Positions 53,105 to 62,623 of a DNA stretch of 64,000 nucleotides are shown here, one piece after another. A program made the translations under genes and the position numbers. Source of the DNA: Acidobacteriota bacterium (GTDB lineage: Bacteria > Acidobacteriota > Terriglobia > Acidiferrales > UBA7541). The stretch is from positions 434,001-498,000 of the forward strand of contig JABCZD010000002.1 of NCBI GenBank assembly GCA_013289855.1, in the 5' to 3' direction. Positions within the stretch are counted from its first letter, which is position 1, and the number at the start of each line of letters is the position of its first letter. The notes under the pieces were generated by a model. It made no database searches. It worked only from the letters and a program-made list of their open reading frames with translations, and was not told the DNA's origin.

Positions 53105-53173
53105 ATGCCTGTCGACAGTCCGGACATTTTATTTCCGACAATTCCATCACTTGCGCTTGAAATTTTCGGATGA
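53105..53173 (+). CDS. Possible 22-residue leader peptide of the alpha/beta hydrolase gene
   Basis: ATG 53105 has a GGAGG box 5 nt upstream, and its TGA overlaps the hydrolase ATG (ATGA). The hydrolase itself lacks a good SD, so coupling would make sense. The peptide (MPVDSPDILFPTIPSLALEI..) has no known match. The other parts of the 308-bp gap 52862-53169 show nothing I can name. Confidence 0.35.
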   Translation: MPVDSPDILFPTIPSLALEIFG

Positions 53174-53862
53174 ATGTTCCACACGACTCGCGCACTTTCT
53201 TTCTCGATGGTCCCGCGGGCCGTCTCGAAGCGATTCTCTGGACGCCGGCGGCGGTTCCGGAATCCGCAGCGCAGCAGACGTTTCGGGCGCCTCAGGCGCC
53301 TCGTTTTTCCGTCGTGGTGTGCCATCCGCATCCGCTATTTGGCGGGACCATGCATAACAAAGTGGTCTACCAGGCGACGAAATCCCTCGCCGGACTCGGC
53401 ATGCCGGTGCTGCGTTTCAATTTTCGCGGCACCGGTTTGAGCGAGGGTGCGCACGATCGCGGCCGCGGCGAAGTGGAAGACGTGCGCGCCGCGTTCGATT
53501 TTCTCGCTGGGGAATTCCCCGTTTCGCAACTGCTGCTCGCGGGTTTCAGCTTTGGTTCGTGGGTCGGGCTGCGCGCGGGCTGCGCGGATGCCCGCGTGGC
53601 GCGGCTGATCGGCCTGGGCATTCCCGTGAACAATTGCGATTTTTCGTTCTTAGCGGATTGCGCGAAACCGAAGCTTTTCGTCCATGGCGAAAACGATGAG
53701 CATGGCGCTATCGCCAAAGTTCGCGAGGTTGTCGCGGGTTTATCCGGCGATAATTCGCTGGTGGTCGTTCCCAACGCTGACCATTTTTTTGCCGGCAAGC
53801 TGAATCAACTCGACCACGCCATCACGCATTGGCTAACGCCAGCAAGAGGCTTACCTGTGTAG
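53170..53862 (+). CDS. Alpha/beta hydrolase (COG2945-type)
   Basis: A 230-residue serine hydrolase. The oxyanion region is VVVCHPHPLFGGTMHNKVVY, the nucleophile elbow is LAGFSFGSWVGL (Ser ~131), the acid is probably Asp in VHGENDEHG, and the His is in VPNADHFFAGKL. These features and FRGTGLSEG mark the family of small hydrolases of unknown substrate. Its only SD-like box belongs to a short upstream ORF. Confidence 0.88.
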   Translation: MNVPHDSRTFFLDGPAGRLEAILWTPAAVPESAAQQTFRAPQAPRFSVVVCHPHPLFGGTMHNKVVYQATKSLAGLGMPVLRFNFRGTGLSEGAHDRGRGEVEDVRAAFDFLAGEFPVSQLLLAGFSFGSWVGLRAGCADARVARLIGLGIPVNNCDFSFLADCAKPKLFVHGENDEHGAIAKVREVVAGLSGDNSLVVVPNADHFFAGKLNQLDHAITHWLTPARGLPV

Positions 53863-53974
53863 GTGCCGGGCTTTAGCCCGGCCTGCTTTTGTTTTAACTC
53901 ATTCACGCGGGAAGAATCCTTCCGCCAAGACGCTAGCCCACAAGGCCGGGCTAAAGCCCGGCACCTACACAGGT
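53853..53974. repeat. Inverted pair of REP elements (REPIN-like)
   Basis: The 32-nt arms 53853-53884 and 53943-53974 are exact reverse complements, each with GTAG and a GCCGGGC-TTTA-GCCCGGC hairpin; 58 nt of unlike sequence lies between. It spans the end of the hydrolase gene and may fold into one large cruciform or terminate transcription from both sides. Confidence 0.8.
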
Positions 53975-53996
53975 CCCACCGCTGCGTGTTCGATCG

Positions 53997-55130
53997 TTAT
54001 GCCGATTCGCCGCGGGAGAATAGATTTGTGAATTGTTCTTCTGTGGCTGGCGCGAGGTTTACCAGTTTCGCGTTGGCATGGACGTGGGCTGCCTTTGACA
54101 TGCCTACCAGCGCGGTGGTTATTCCTGGCGACGAACGCACGAACTGCAGGGCGCGCTCTGCGTCATTCGCGAGTCCCAGCGCTTCGGCGACGAAGCCCGG
54201 CAAATTCCTGGCTACCTGGCCCTGCAGCAAGGACGCGCTGGCGATCAGCGAAATATCCGAGTCGCTGGCGGCTTCCATTACCGTGCGCGCGTGCGCGCCG
54301 ATGATATGCGCGGGTGGCGCTTGATTGCCCAGCGTTAGTGCCTCGGTCATTCCCAGATTGAAGGGCAGCTGCACGAAGCGGAAATGGTGGCGTCCGCCGG
54401 CAATTTCCTGGGCGATTTGCGCGATTTCCGCCAGCTGCATGGCGTCGCGCGCGCCCGCTTCCTGGCGGAAGCCGTTCCACGTGGCCATGCCGTAGTAGGA
54501 AATCTCGCCGGCTTCCACGGCGGATTCGAGAAAGGTGAAGGCCTCGCGCACGCGTTCGAGAAACATGTCTTTGGAAATTTCCGAAAGCTGCGACTCCGGA
54601 TTGTGCAGGTAATAGATATCGATGCAGGAGACGCCAAGATTTTTCAGGCTGCGCCCGATCTGATTTTTCAGGAACTTCGGCGTCATGCAGTGGCTGCCCG
54701 CGACGATGTCCTTAGCGGTAAAGACTCCCGGCTGAATGTATTCGCGGAAAAAATAATCGTTGGGATCGCCGGGCATGGCGCCGTCCGGCGTCAAATAGCC
54801 GCCTTTGGTGCACAGCACGAATTCGTCGCGCGCATAGCCCTTGGCCGCAAGTTGCTTGAGCGCCGCGCCAAGATTGCGTTCGCTGCGCTGAAAGCGATAG
54901 TTGATCGCGGCATCGAAGACGTTGATGCCGCTTTCCGCCGCGGTGATCGCCGCCGCCGTGTAGCTTTCGTCGGTTTTGGCATCGGGCTGGCCGAGGTATG
55001 TGCCCATGCCGAGCGAGGACATGATCATGCGGTGCGCGTCGCGAAAATGTCCTTTTGCGGCGCCGGGAAATTTCGCCGCGTAGCGGGTGGTGCCGTCTTT
55101 CGTTGCGCCGTGCATTTCTGCTCCGCTCAT
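53997..55130 (-). CDS. Aldo/keto reductase family protein
   Basis: A 377-residue TIM-barrel oxidoreductase. LGMGTYLGQP, NVFDAAINYRFQRSERNLGAAL (Asp and Tyr of the catalytic set), DEFVLCTKGG (Lys), IDIYYLHNPESQ (His) and SSPGITTALVGMSKAAHV near the C-terminus are typical. A ~40-residue insert (GAMPGDPNDYFFREYIQPGV) follows the Lys. The ATG overlaps the stop of the UvrC-like gene (ATGA) and has GAGGGAG upstream. NADPH specificity is assumed. Confidence 0.9.
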   Translation of the reverse strand: MSGAEMHGATKDGTTRYAAKFPGAAKGHFRDAHRMIMSSLGMGTYLGQPDAKTDESYTAAAITAAESGINVFDAAINYRFQRSERNLGAALKQLAAKGYARDEFVLCTKGGYLTPDGAMPGDPNDYFFREYIQPGVFTAKDIVAGSHCMTPKFLKNQIGRSLKNLGVSCIDIYYLHNPESQLSEISKDMFLERVREAFTFLESAVEAGEISYYGMATWNGFRQEAGARDAMQLAEIAQIAQEIAGGRHHFRFVQLPFNLGMTEALTLGNQAPPAHIIGAHARTVMEAASDSDISLIASASLLQGQVARNLPGFVAEALGLANDAERALQFVRSSPGITTALVGMSKAAHVHANAKLVNLAPATEEQFTNLFSRGESA

Positions 55131-56533
55131 GTCACTCCCTCGTTGGATGGCTTGTCAAAAAGATGCTGTTGCGACGATTTTGGTTTTGCGGGCGCACTGG
55201 GTGTTGACGCCTCGGCGTTTTCCGCAACGGTGTGTCCTACAACGGGCGTTGCCGCGGTCTCCGCCGGTTTCTTGTCCGCTGGAGCTTTCGGTTCGGGCGC
55301 CAGCAGCCGCGAACACGCGCGCAGGATTCTGCGGTATGGCCAGCCAGGCGGACGTCCCGGCTCGTTATGAAAAAAGATTTCGCCTTCGCGCTCGTTGCCA
55401 TAATACCAGCGGGCCAGCAGCCACAAATGCTCGCTCAGATCCTTCGGGCTGCGCGGTTCTGTTGACGGGGCATTCGTCAGCGCGGCATTCGTCTGCTCAA
55501 CGTCGGAAGCGGCCACTTCCAGATAATCGCGGAAAAGCTGTTCGGCGGATTTTGGCGCGCTGGCGATTTCCGCAAAGCGCACCACCAGCGGCTCTGCCAG
55601 ATAGCCGCCGCGCACGGCGTACGCGCCGATGGTTTGATCTTCCGCGCCGCGCTGCAGAATCACGGCGTTAATGTCCCTAACGCGGCGCGCCAGTTCCGGG
55701 CCGCTGCGCAATGCTTCATCGAGTTTCTCAACGCGTTTGTGGAAGGCGCTGGCGCGTTCAAAGTCCAGATCTTCGCTGGCTTGTTCGCGTTCCTTTTCGA
55801 GAGTTTCGCGCAGCGAGTTGCCGCCCGTATCCAGGAATTGCACCAGCCGCTGCACCTCCGCGCCATATTCTTCTTGCGAACAGCCCGCGAAGCACGGCGC
55901 CAGGCACATTTTCATTTCCGAATACAGACATCCGGGAAACGTGGGGTCGCGGCGAATTTTAATCTGGCAGCGCCGCACCTTGAAAAAATCCAACACGCTT
56001 TCGGCAAACCGTTCGGCGATTTTGCGCTTGGCAAACGGCCCGTAATACGCGCCGGCGATAGGTGTTCCAGCCGCGTCGACAGGAATCCGCCGCGTAACGA
56101 AGCAGCGCGGGTAAGCATTCTTCAAATTAACTTTGAGCACTGCCGGCGGCCGCATGCGCAACAAATCGCGGTAGCGCGAAGGGTGCAGCAGTTTCGCATT
56201 CTGATAAAAGGTGAGGGTCTGCTCAAACCGCGAACCCGTAACGCGGTAGCGCACCACTCCGGCAAATTCCCGCAAGTTCAACCGCTTGCTCTGCGCATCC
56301 AGCAGCCCCAAAAGCTTCGTAAGCCGACGCCGCAAATCCTGCGTTCGTATCAGAAATGGCTCAGCACCCGCCGCCCGTGGCTCAATCAGGCACACGCCCG
56401 CCCGCGCCGGTAGCGCCGCAAAAAAATCGGCAGCTTGTTCGGCGTCAAAAACGAGTTGATGTTCCAGTTCCAGCACGTTCTCAGAATACTCCGGAGGCTG
56501 CCCATACGCTCGGCAGGCGATTGACTGTCGCAT
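55127..56533 (-). CDS. UvrC-like protein with a degenerate GIY-YIG half and no C-terminal nuclease
   Basis: A 468-residue protein resembling the N-terminal part of UvrC. The GIY-YIG region is eroded: FFAALPARAGVCLIEPRA is in place of the usual PGVY...YVGKA, although TQDLRRRLTKLL remains. The middle has GPFAKRKIAERFAESVLDFF and the Cys cluster CLYSEMKMCLAPCFAGCSQEEY, then a UVR-like helix pair (LEKEREQASEDLDFERASAF). No RNase H-like or HhH domain follows; instead a Pro/Ala-rich tail ends it. ATG 56533 is used; TTG 56542 is possible. The cutting activity is doubtful. Confidence 0.78.
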   Translation of the reverse strand: MRQSIACRAYGQPPEYSENVLELEHQLVFDAEQAADFFAALPARAGVCLIEPRAAGAEPFLIRTQDLRRRLTKLLGLLDAQSKRLNLREFAGVVRYRVTGSRFEQTLTFYQNAKLLHPSRYRDLLRMRPPAVLKVNLKNAYPRCFVTRRIPVDAAGTPIAGAYYGPFAKRKIAERFAESVLDFFKVRRCQIKIRRDPTFPGCLYSEMKMCLAPCFAGCSQEEYGAEVQRLVQFLDTGGNSLRETLEKEREQASEDLDFERASAFHKRVEKLDEALRSGPELARRVRDINAVILQRGAEDQTIGAYAVRGGYLAEPLVVRFAEIASAPKSAEQLFRDYLEVAASDVEQTNAALTNAPSTEPRSPKDLSEHLWLLARWYYGNEREGEIFFHNEPGRPPGWPYRRILRACSRLLAPEPKAPADKKPAETAATPVVGHTVAENAEASTPSAPAKPKSSQQHLFDKPSNEGVT

Positions 56534-56549
56534 TCTCAGCAAGAAGTAC

Positions 56550-57170
56550 TTATTCCTTCGCTTTGTTCGCCGACACGAGGGTCACAGGAATTTCATTCGT
56601 TGAGACCTTGCCGGTCCAAGAGGTGTAGGGAAGCGACGTTAACAGCTTGTTGCTGAGGCCAAGACTGTTGCGTCCGTACAGGATGCCGTTTGAGGCGTAG
56701 GTTGCGGACAAGGTATACCTGCCGGGTCGCGACAAGAATTTGAACATGAACCCTTCGATCGGAACGTCGAACAGCATGGATGTGTGCGGATAGAGCACCG
56801 TCCATGAGCAGAGGAGTTTGGTGGCAGCGTCGTCATCCGATGGTTTTGTGGGCTCGAAGTCGTCGGCGATCATCGTCATGACGGGCGGCGAAATGTGGCC
56901 ATGGGAATCTGTTAACTCGAACTGCACACGAGCCAGTGCGCCAGTGATCGTGCCAACAGAATTCGCAATCAGGATCGGTGCGTCGGCGTTGTTTGAAACG
57001 AGTACCTCCACGTGAATCGATTCACCAACCTTGACGGTTTTCTTTGAGCTCGAAATGTGAACCGCTATTTGCGCTTTGCGAGGAGTATCGGACTGGCCGA
57101 ATGACGACGAAGGCGTGACGGCCGTTCCACAAACTGCAGTGAGTACGTAAATGATTTTGCGGATGCGCAT
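56550..57170 (-). CDS. Exported Ig-like protein, unknown
   Basis: A 206-residue protein with a signal peptide (~1-25, ending SFGQ). The rest is beta-rich, with KKTVKVGESIHVEVLVSNNA resembling an Ig-like or intracellular-proteinase-inhibitor-like fold, and PGRYTLSATYASNG near the end. No catalytic residues are evident. It lies just upstream of the UvrC-like gene on the same strand, 16 nt away. Confidence 0.65.
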   Translation of the reverse strand: MRIRKIIYVLTAVCGTAVTPSSSFGQSDTPRKAQIAVHISSSKKTVKVGESIHVEVLVSNNADAPILIANSVGTITGALARVQFELTDSHGHISPPVMTMIADDFEPTKPSDDDAATKLLCSWTVLYPHTSMLFDVPIEGFMFKFLSRPGRYTLSATYASNGILYGRNSLGLSNKLLTSLPYTSWTGKVSTNEIPVTLVSANKAKE

Positions 57171-57197
57171 TTGTGAATCGTCGGCCGCTGCTTCCTG

Positions 57198-58336
<1,139 letters not shown>

Positions 58337-58340
<4 letters not shown>

Positions 58341-58885
58341 GAGCGATCTTCCTTGGGCGGCTTATCGTGCAGACCGTCACGCGACGCGCTTGGCACTGTT
58401 CCGTGCAGCGCGGTGCGCAATCGTTGATAGGTGATCGCCAAATCTTCCGGATGCACGCGGGTCTCGCCGACCACGGTCATAAAATTGGTGTCGCCAAACC
58501 AGCGCGGCAACACATGCAGATGGAGATGCCCGGTGACGCCCGCGCCGGCGGCTTTGCCAAGATTCATGCCCAGGTTGGTGCCGTCAGGTTTGTAAGCCGC
58601 GAGCAGCGCCGCCTCCATGCGCTTGGTCAACTCCATCATTTCCGTGGTGGTTTCCACATCGCACAGCTGCAATTCCGCTACGTGCGCGTACGGGACGATC
58701 ATCACGTGCCCCGAAGTGTAGGGATAGCGATTCAAAATTATAAAACATTTGGCGCCGCGCCAGACGATCAGGGCTTTTTCGTCGTCGCCGCGCGCCAGCT
58801 CGTGGCAGAAAACACATGCGACTTGCTGGCCTTCCGTTACCTGGGCAATGTATTGGTAGCGCCAGGGGCTCCACAGAATATCCAT
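58337..58885 (-). CDS. HIT family hydrolase
   Basis: A 182-residue nucleotide hydrolase or transferase. A zinc-type CVFCH (~24-28) is followed by FIILNRYPYTSGHVMIVPYA and the histidine triad GHLHLHVLPRW (~143-153). It resembles bacterial Ap4A phosphorylase-like HIT proteins. It is translationally coupled to the acyl-CoA dehydrogenase. Confidence 0.92.
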
Positions 58886-59478
58886 TCGCGGCGCGCCTCC
58901 GGGCGCGGGGAATTGCGTGGCGTTCAGAATATCCTATCTCCCATGGGAAGGCATTTGTTCGCCGAGCAGACGCAGGTGTTGCGTGCGTCGGCTAAAAACT
59001 AAAACCACGGCCAAGGCGTGTCGCCCTGAAGGACGTCGCTACGAGTGCCGCGCACTTGCGATGTCCGCTGCCTCGGGATTCGCGAAAGGATGTGATTCTA
59101 AAGGGAGTTAAAGCCCCTTTGTTTTCACAACCTTCTGCAAGTGTTCATTCTGAACGAGTTATCCCGCTTTTTGTTTAGCAATTCATAACTACGCGATCCC
59201 TGCGCTGTCCCAGCCTCCAGGGGCAATTGTAGGGATCTGGACGGCTTAGTGCAAATAGAATTACGTACAGATTAGGTACAGGAGCGCGGGGGCGGAGGGC
59301 AGGCGCAGCTGCCAAACGGACAGGGGCGCAGTTTGGACGGGGCGCCGAGGGGTGACGGAAGAAGTGGCGAGTGACGAGTGGCTAGTGGCGAGAAAGCTTG
59401 GAGCGATGATTGCGGAGCGGGACAGAAAGCAATTCCGCCGAGCCGGGAGGCGCAGCTACAAGAGGACAGGCCGGCAGA
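58886..59478. other. Gene-free stretch with one REP unit
   Basis: It contains a GTCGCCC-TGAA-GGACGTC hairpin with GCTAC (59019-59044, the same subtype as 25472), a weak AAAGGG/CCCTTT hairpin followed by GTTTTC near 59097-59124, and GTGGCGAGTGACGAGTGGCTAGTGGCGAG-like short repeats near 59363-59392. No ORF is convincing. Confidence 0.5.
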
Positions 59479-59481
59479 GTG

Positions 59482-59535
59482 TATTCTGAAGTGGCAGAAC
59501 CTATCCTGAAGCGGCAGAAGTTATTCTGAAGCGGA
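59482..59535. repeat. 20-nt tandem repeat overlapping the 3' end of the HU/IHF gene
   Basis: Units of TATTCTGAAGCGGCAGAA type begin at 59482, 59502 and 59522 with an exact 20-nt period. The third lies in the last codons of the HU/IHF-like gene, so the two outer ones look like duplications of the gene end. Confidence 0.7.
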
Positions 59536-59835
59536 GCCGTTGGAATTGTTTACAAAATCTTTCAGTTCTTTGCTGGGCTTGAAGAAGGGGATTTTTTTCG
59601 CCGGAACGTCCACCTTGGCGCCGGTCTTGGGGTTGCGGCCCACGCGACCGCGACGATCGCGGGTGCGGAAGCTGCCGAAGCCGCGAATCTCGATCTTGTC
59701 GCCCTTTTGCAGCGCTTGAATAATATTTTCGAAGATGGTCTCCACGATGATCTCCGAGTCCGTGCGCTTGAGCTCGGTGATGCGCTCGACTTCCGCAATC
59801 AGGTCGGCCTTCGTCAAAGTCGGTTGTTTGGTCAT
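59521..59835 (-). CDS. HU/IHF family DNA-binding protein
   Basis: A 104-residue histone-like protein. TLTKADLIAEVERITELKRTDSE is the helical dimer part, GDKIEIRGFGSFRTRDRRGR leads to the beta-arm RVGRNPKTGAKVDVPAKK with its Pro, and IPFFKPSKELKDFV is the end. The order rpsA then this gene matches the rpsA-ihfB order of proteobacteria, so it may be an IHF-type subunit. ATG 59835 has AGAGGGA upstream; the open frame extends further back without homology. Confidence 0.93.
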   Translation of the reverse strand: MTKQPTLTKADLIAEVERITELKRTDSEIIVETIFENIIQALQKGDKIEIRGFGSFRTRDRRGRVGRNPKTGAKVDVPAKKIPFFKPSKELKDFVNNSNGSASE

Positions 59836-59958
59836 CGTCCCTCTGCCTCGGTGTTCCGGATTCTCGTGGTCGTTCGTGGTAGCCGTTGCTCGGCGCCTGT
59901 CTGACGGCAAGTAACCTAGCAAGTAGACCAGCCGTAGTTCCCTGATGTACAACGGCTT

Positions 59959-59990
59959 AGAAGGGCAAACAACCCCTGCGTTGCCCTTCT
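59959..59990. other. Perfect hairpin between rpsA and the HU/IHF gene
   Basis: AGAAGGGCAA and TTGCCCTTCT form a 10-bp stem with a 12-nt loop. No T run follows on either strand, so it is not a simple terminator. It may be a processing site or a protein-binding site that separates the two genes' expression. Confidence 0.55.
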
Positions 59991-60098
59991 TCCTATCATT
60001 AAAAGCGCCTGCAGGTAAATGAAATTATGCAGCCGAACTTTTGCTCGGTACCATCAGGCGAACCGCAGCAGAAAGTCCGCCAGAGATTTTCACTGGGC

Positions 60099-62138
60099 CT
60101 AGGATTTTGTACCCGCCAGCTTGGCGCGCATCACGTCGCCGAGCGTAGCGGTGGAAGACGTCTTGGTGGTCTGTTTGTACTGATCGATCTCGCGGCGCTC
60201 GATCTGCTTGACGGCGGCGCGATAGCTGAGACCGATGCGGCGCGTCTCCGGGCTGATTTTGATGATCTTGAAGTCGTACTCTTTGCCCGGCTCGAGCGGG
60301 CCAGCGCTCTTGAGCGGTCCGGTAGTGGGACGAAACGCCGAGGCGCCATCGTCGCGGCGCTTGCGCTCTTCGATTTCGGTGTTGTGGCAGAGGGCTTCGA
60401 TATTCTCGCCGACGTCCACGAAAGCGCCGAAGGTGGCGATGCGCGAAACCTTGCCTTTCACAACGTCGCCGACTTTGTGCGTCTTCAGCCAGTCGCCAAA
60501 AATGTCGTTGACCTGCTTCATGCCCAGCGACACGCGGCGATTTTCTGGATCGATCTTGAGCACTTTGGCGGTGACGTCTTCGCCCTTCTTGAAGACCTCG
60601 TGCGGATTCTTGATGCGCTCGGTCCAGCTGACGTCGCTGACGTGCACCAAGCCATCGAAGCCATCTTCGAGTTCGATGAACGCGCCGAATTCGGCGATAT
60701 TGCGCACTTTTCCGGTGACCACCATGCCCACGGGATATTTTTCCGCGGTGAGCAGCCAGGGATCCGGCTGGGCCTGCTTGATGCCGAGGGAAACGCGGCG
60801 GTCGCTGGGTTTGATGTCCAGGACCACCACATCGACTTCGTCGCCGACCTTTACGATCTTTGAAGGATGCGAGACTTTTTTGGACCAGCTGAGTTCGGAA
60901 ACGTGCACCAAGCCTTCGATGCCTTGCTCGAGCTCGACGAATACGCCGTAGTCCACGACGCCCACAACTTTGCCTTTTACTTTGCCGCCGGCGGGATACT
61001 TTTCTGACGCGCCGACCCACGGGTCGGGCATCAGCTGCTTCAGGCCGAGCGAAACGCGCTGCTTTTCCTTGTCAAATTTCAGGATGACGACATCGAGTTC
61101 CTGGTCCGGCTTCACCACGTCGGAAGGATGCTTGACGCGGCCCCAGCTGAGGTCGGTGAGGTGCAGCAGACCGTCGATGCCGCCGATGTCCACGAACGCG
61201 CCGTATTCGGTGACGTTCTTGACGTAGCCGTGGACCTTTTGGCCTTCGTGCAGCGATTCGAGCAGTTCGCCGCGCTTGGCTTGCAGCTCTTCTTCGAGCA
61301 GCGCGCGGCGGCTGACCACGATGTTGCCGCGGCGGCGATTCAGCTTGGTGATGCGCACCTGCAAATCTTTGCCTTGCAGGTCGTCGAGATTCGCGGTGGG
61401 GCGCAGATCGTATTGCGAGCCGGGGAGGAACGCGCGCACGCCGAGAATGTCTACCACCAGGCCGCCCTTGATGCGGTCCACCACTTTGCCGGTGATGGTC
61501 TCCTTGGCTTTGTAGGAGGCGTCGATTTTTTCCCAGGTTTTGCGGCGCAGAACTTTTTGATAGGAGACGATGGCGTAGCCGTCTTTGTGCTCGCCGGTGC
61601 GCTGCACTTCAATTTTGCTGTTGGGCTCAGGACGCGGAATTTCGGTTTCGGAAAATTCTACCGCGGGGATGAGACCTTCGGTCTTGCCGCCGAGGTCCAC
61701 GACCACGCCGTGCTCGGTATAGGCGACAACTGTGACTTCGATGACTTCTTTCGACGCGGCAGCTTCCTGCTTTTCGTCGTACTGCTCCATCAGCTTGCTC
61801 ATTTCCTCTGAGCCGGCTGCTTCATCGGCGTCGCTGGAGGCTTCGGCGTCCGCGGCGTGCGATGCGGATTGCGCTTCGGCTTTGGCGTGCGCTTCGGTTT
61901 CGCTGACGCTGGAAGCGGCCGGAGCGTGCACCACTTCTGCGGTTGCGGCTTGCGCTGCCGGTGCGGTTTCGGTTGCCGGGCTGCTTGCCGCCGGTGCTTC
62001 TGGTGCTGCTTCGAGCTTGATTTCGTGCGTGGCGTCTGGTGCTGCTGCCTGCCCCTCGCTCTGCCCAGGTACTGCAGTATTTCCTTCGTCGTTTACCGGT
62101 GCGGCCGCGGCCGCGGTCTGGTTGTCGTGGTCAAACAT
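60099..62138 (-). CDS. rpsA: 30S ribosomal protein S1 with Ala-rich N-terminal extension
   Basis: A 679-residue RNA-binding ribosomal protein with six S1 domains starting near residues 130, 218, 303, 388, 473 and 560 (for example VHGYVKNVTEYGAFVDIGG and VTGKVRNIAEFGAFIELEDG). It brings mRNAs with poor SD sites to the ribosome. Ahead of the domains are ~125 residues rich in Ala, Glu and Pro that are not found in E. coli S1. GGAGG is 9 nt before the ATG. The leader from the promoter at 62339-62368 is ~190 nt and may serve autoregulation. Confidence 0.96.
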   Translation of the reverse strand: MFDHDNQTAAAAAPVNDEGNTAVPGQSEGQAAAPDATHEIKLEAAPEAPAASSPATETAPAAQAATAEVVHAPAASSVSETEAHAKAEAQSASHAADAEASSDADEAAGSEEMSKLMEQYDEKQEAAASKEVIEVTVVAYTEHGVVVDLGGKTEGLIPAVEFSETEIPRPEPNSKIEVQRTGEHKDGYAIVSYQKVLRRKTWEKIDASYKAKETITGKVVDRIKGGLVVDILGVRAFLPGSQYDLRPTANLDDLQGKDLQVRITKLNRRRGNIVVSRRALLEEELQAKRGELLESLHEGQKVHGYVKNVTEYGAFVDIGGIDGLLHLTDLSWGRVKHPSDVVKPDQELDVVILKFDKEKQRVSLGLKQLMPDPWVGASEKYPAGGKVKGKVVGVVDYGVFVELEQGIEGLVHVSELSWSKKVSHPSKIVKVGDEVDVVVLDIKPSDRRVSLGIKQAQPDPWLLTAEKYPVGMVVTGKVRNIAEFGAFIELEDGFDGLVHVSDVSWTERIKNPHEVFKKGEDVTAKVLKIDPENRRVSLGMKQVNDIFGDWLKTHKVGDVVKGKVSRIATFGAFVDVGENIEALCHNTEIEERKRRDDGASAFRPTTGPLKSAGPLEPGKEYDFKIIKISPETRRIGLSYRAAVKQIERREIDQYKQTTKTSSTATLGDVMRAKLAGTKS

Positions 62139-62338
62139 GATGGTTGCCTCCGGGATAAGTATCCCTGTCTAGTCGAATGAAGTTCCTTGCTGATGCCCTG
62201 TCTGGGTTTAGTGCAAGGAGGTGAACCGCTCAGTGATTACCAGCGAGACGGCCGTTTGGCGGCCAGCCCGACATTATTCTCTTTGCGGCCCTCTGGGACG
62301 ATCCTGCTGTGAACGTGCGTAACGCCTACAGCCTGAGA

Positions 62339-62368
62339 ATGATACAAGCCGCATAAAGGTTGTGTCAA
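62339..62368 (-). promoter_or_regulatory. Promoter of rpsA
   Basis: On the minus strand TTGACA and TATCAT are separated by 18 nt. The start of transcription would be near 62331. Confidence 0.65.
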
Positions 62369-62428
62369 TGAACAGCCTTCATGGAGGCCTTGCTACGCGC
62401 GATCGCGCAAGTGACGTATAATCCGCGC

Positions 62429-62623
62429 ATGCCGCAGAGCGAGATTATCTTCTCGGTTCGGGAATCGCCGGAGGGCGGCTACGAAGCCCGTGCGCTTGGT
62501 CATTCGATTTTTACCGAGGCGGATTCCTTTGAAGAATTGAAGGCGATGATTCGCGATGCGGTTTCCTGCCACTTTGAGCGCTCACAGCACTTTTCCATCG
62601 CGGCACTGTTCAACCCAAACTAA
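62429..62623 (+). CDS. HicB-like small protein, copy 1 (C-terminus altered)
   Basis: A 64-residue protein: SEIIFSVRESPEGGYEARAL, then HSIFTEADSFEELKAMIRDA and VSCHF. This is the HicB-like antitoxin core, in which the family normally continues ~20 residues with a DRPR...IRLHF-like end. Here the ending is unrelated, so it is probably truncated. A TATAAT box ends 6 nt before the ATG (62417-62422), without an SD, which suggests a leaderless mRNA. Its last 42 nt overlap the 3' end of the convergent gene 62582-63307. No HicA toxin is adjacent. Confidence 0.65.
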   Translation: MPQSEIIFSVRESPEGGYEARALGHSIFTEADSFEELKAMIRDAVSCHFERSQHFSIAALFNPN

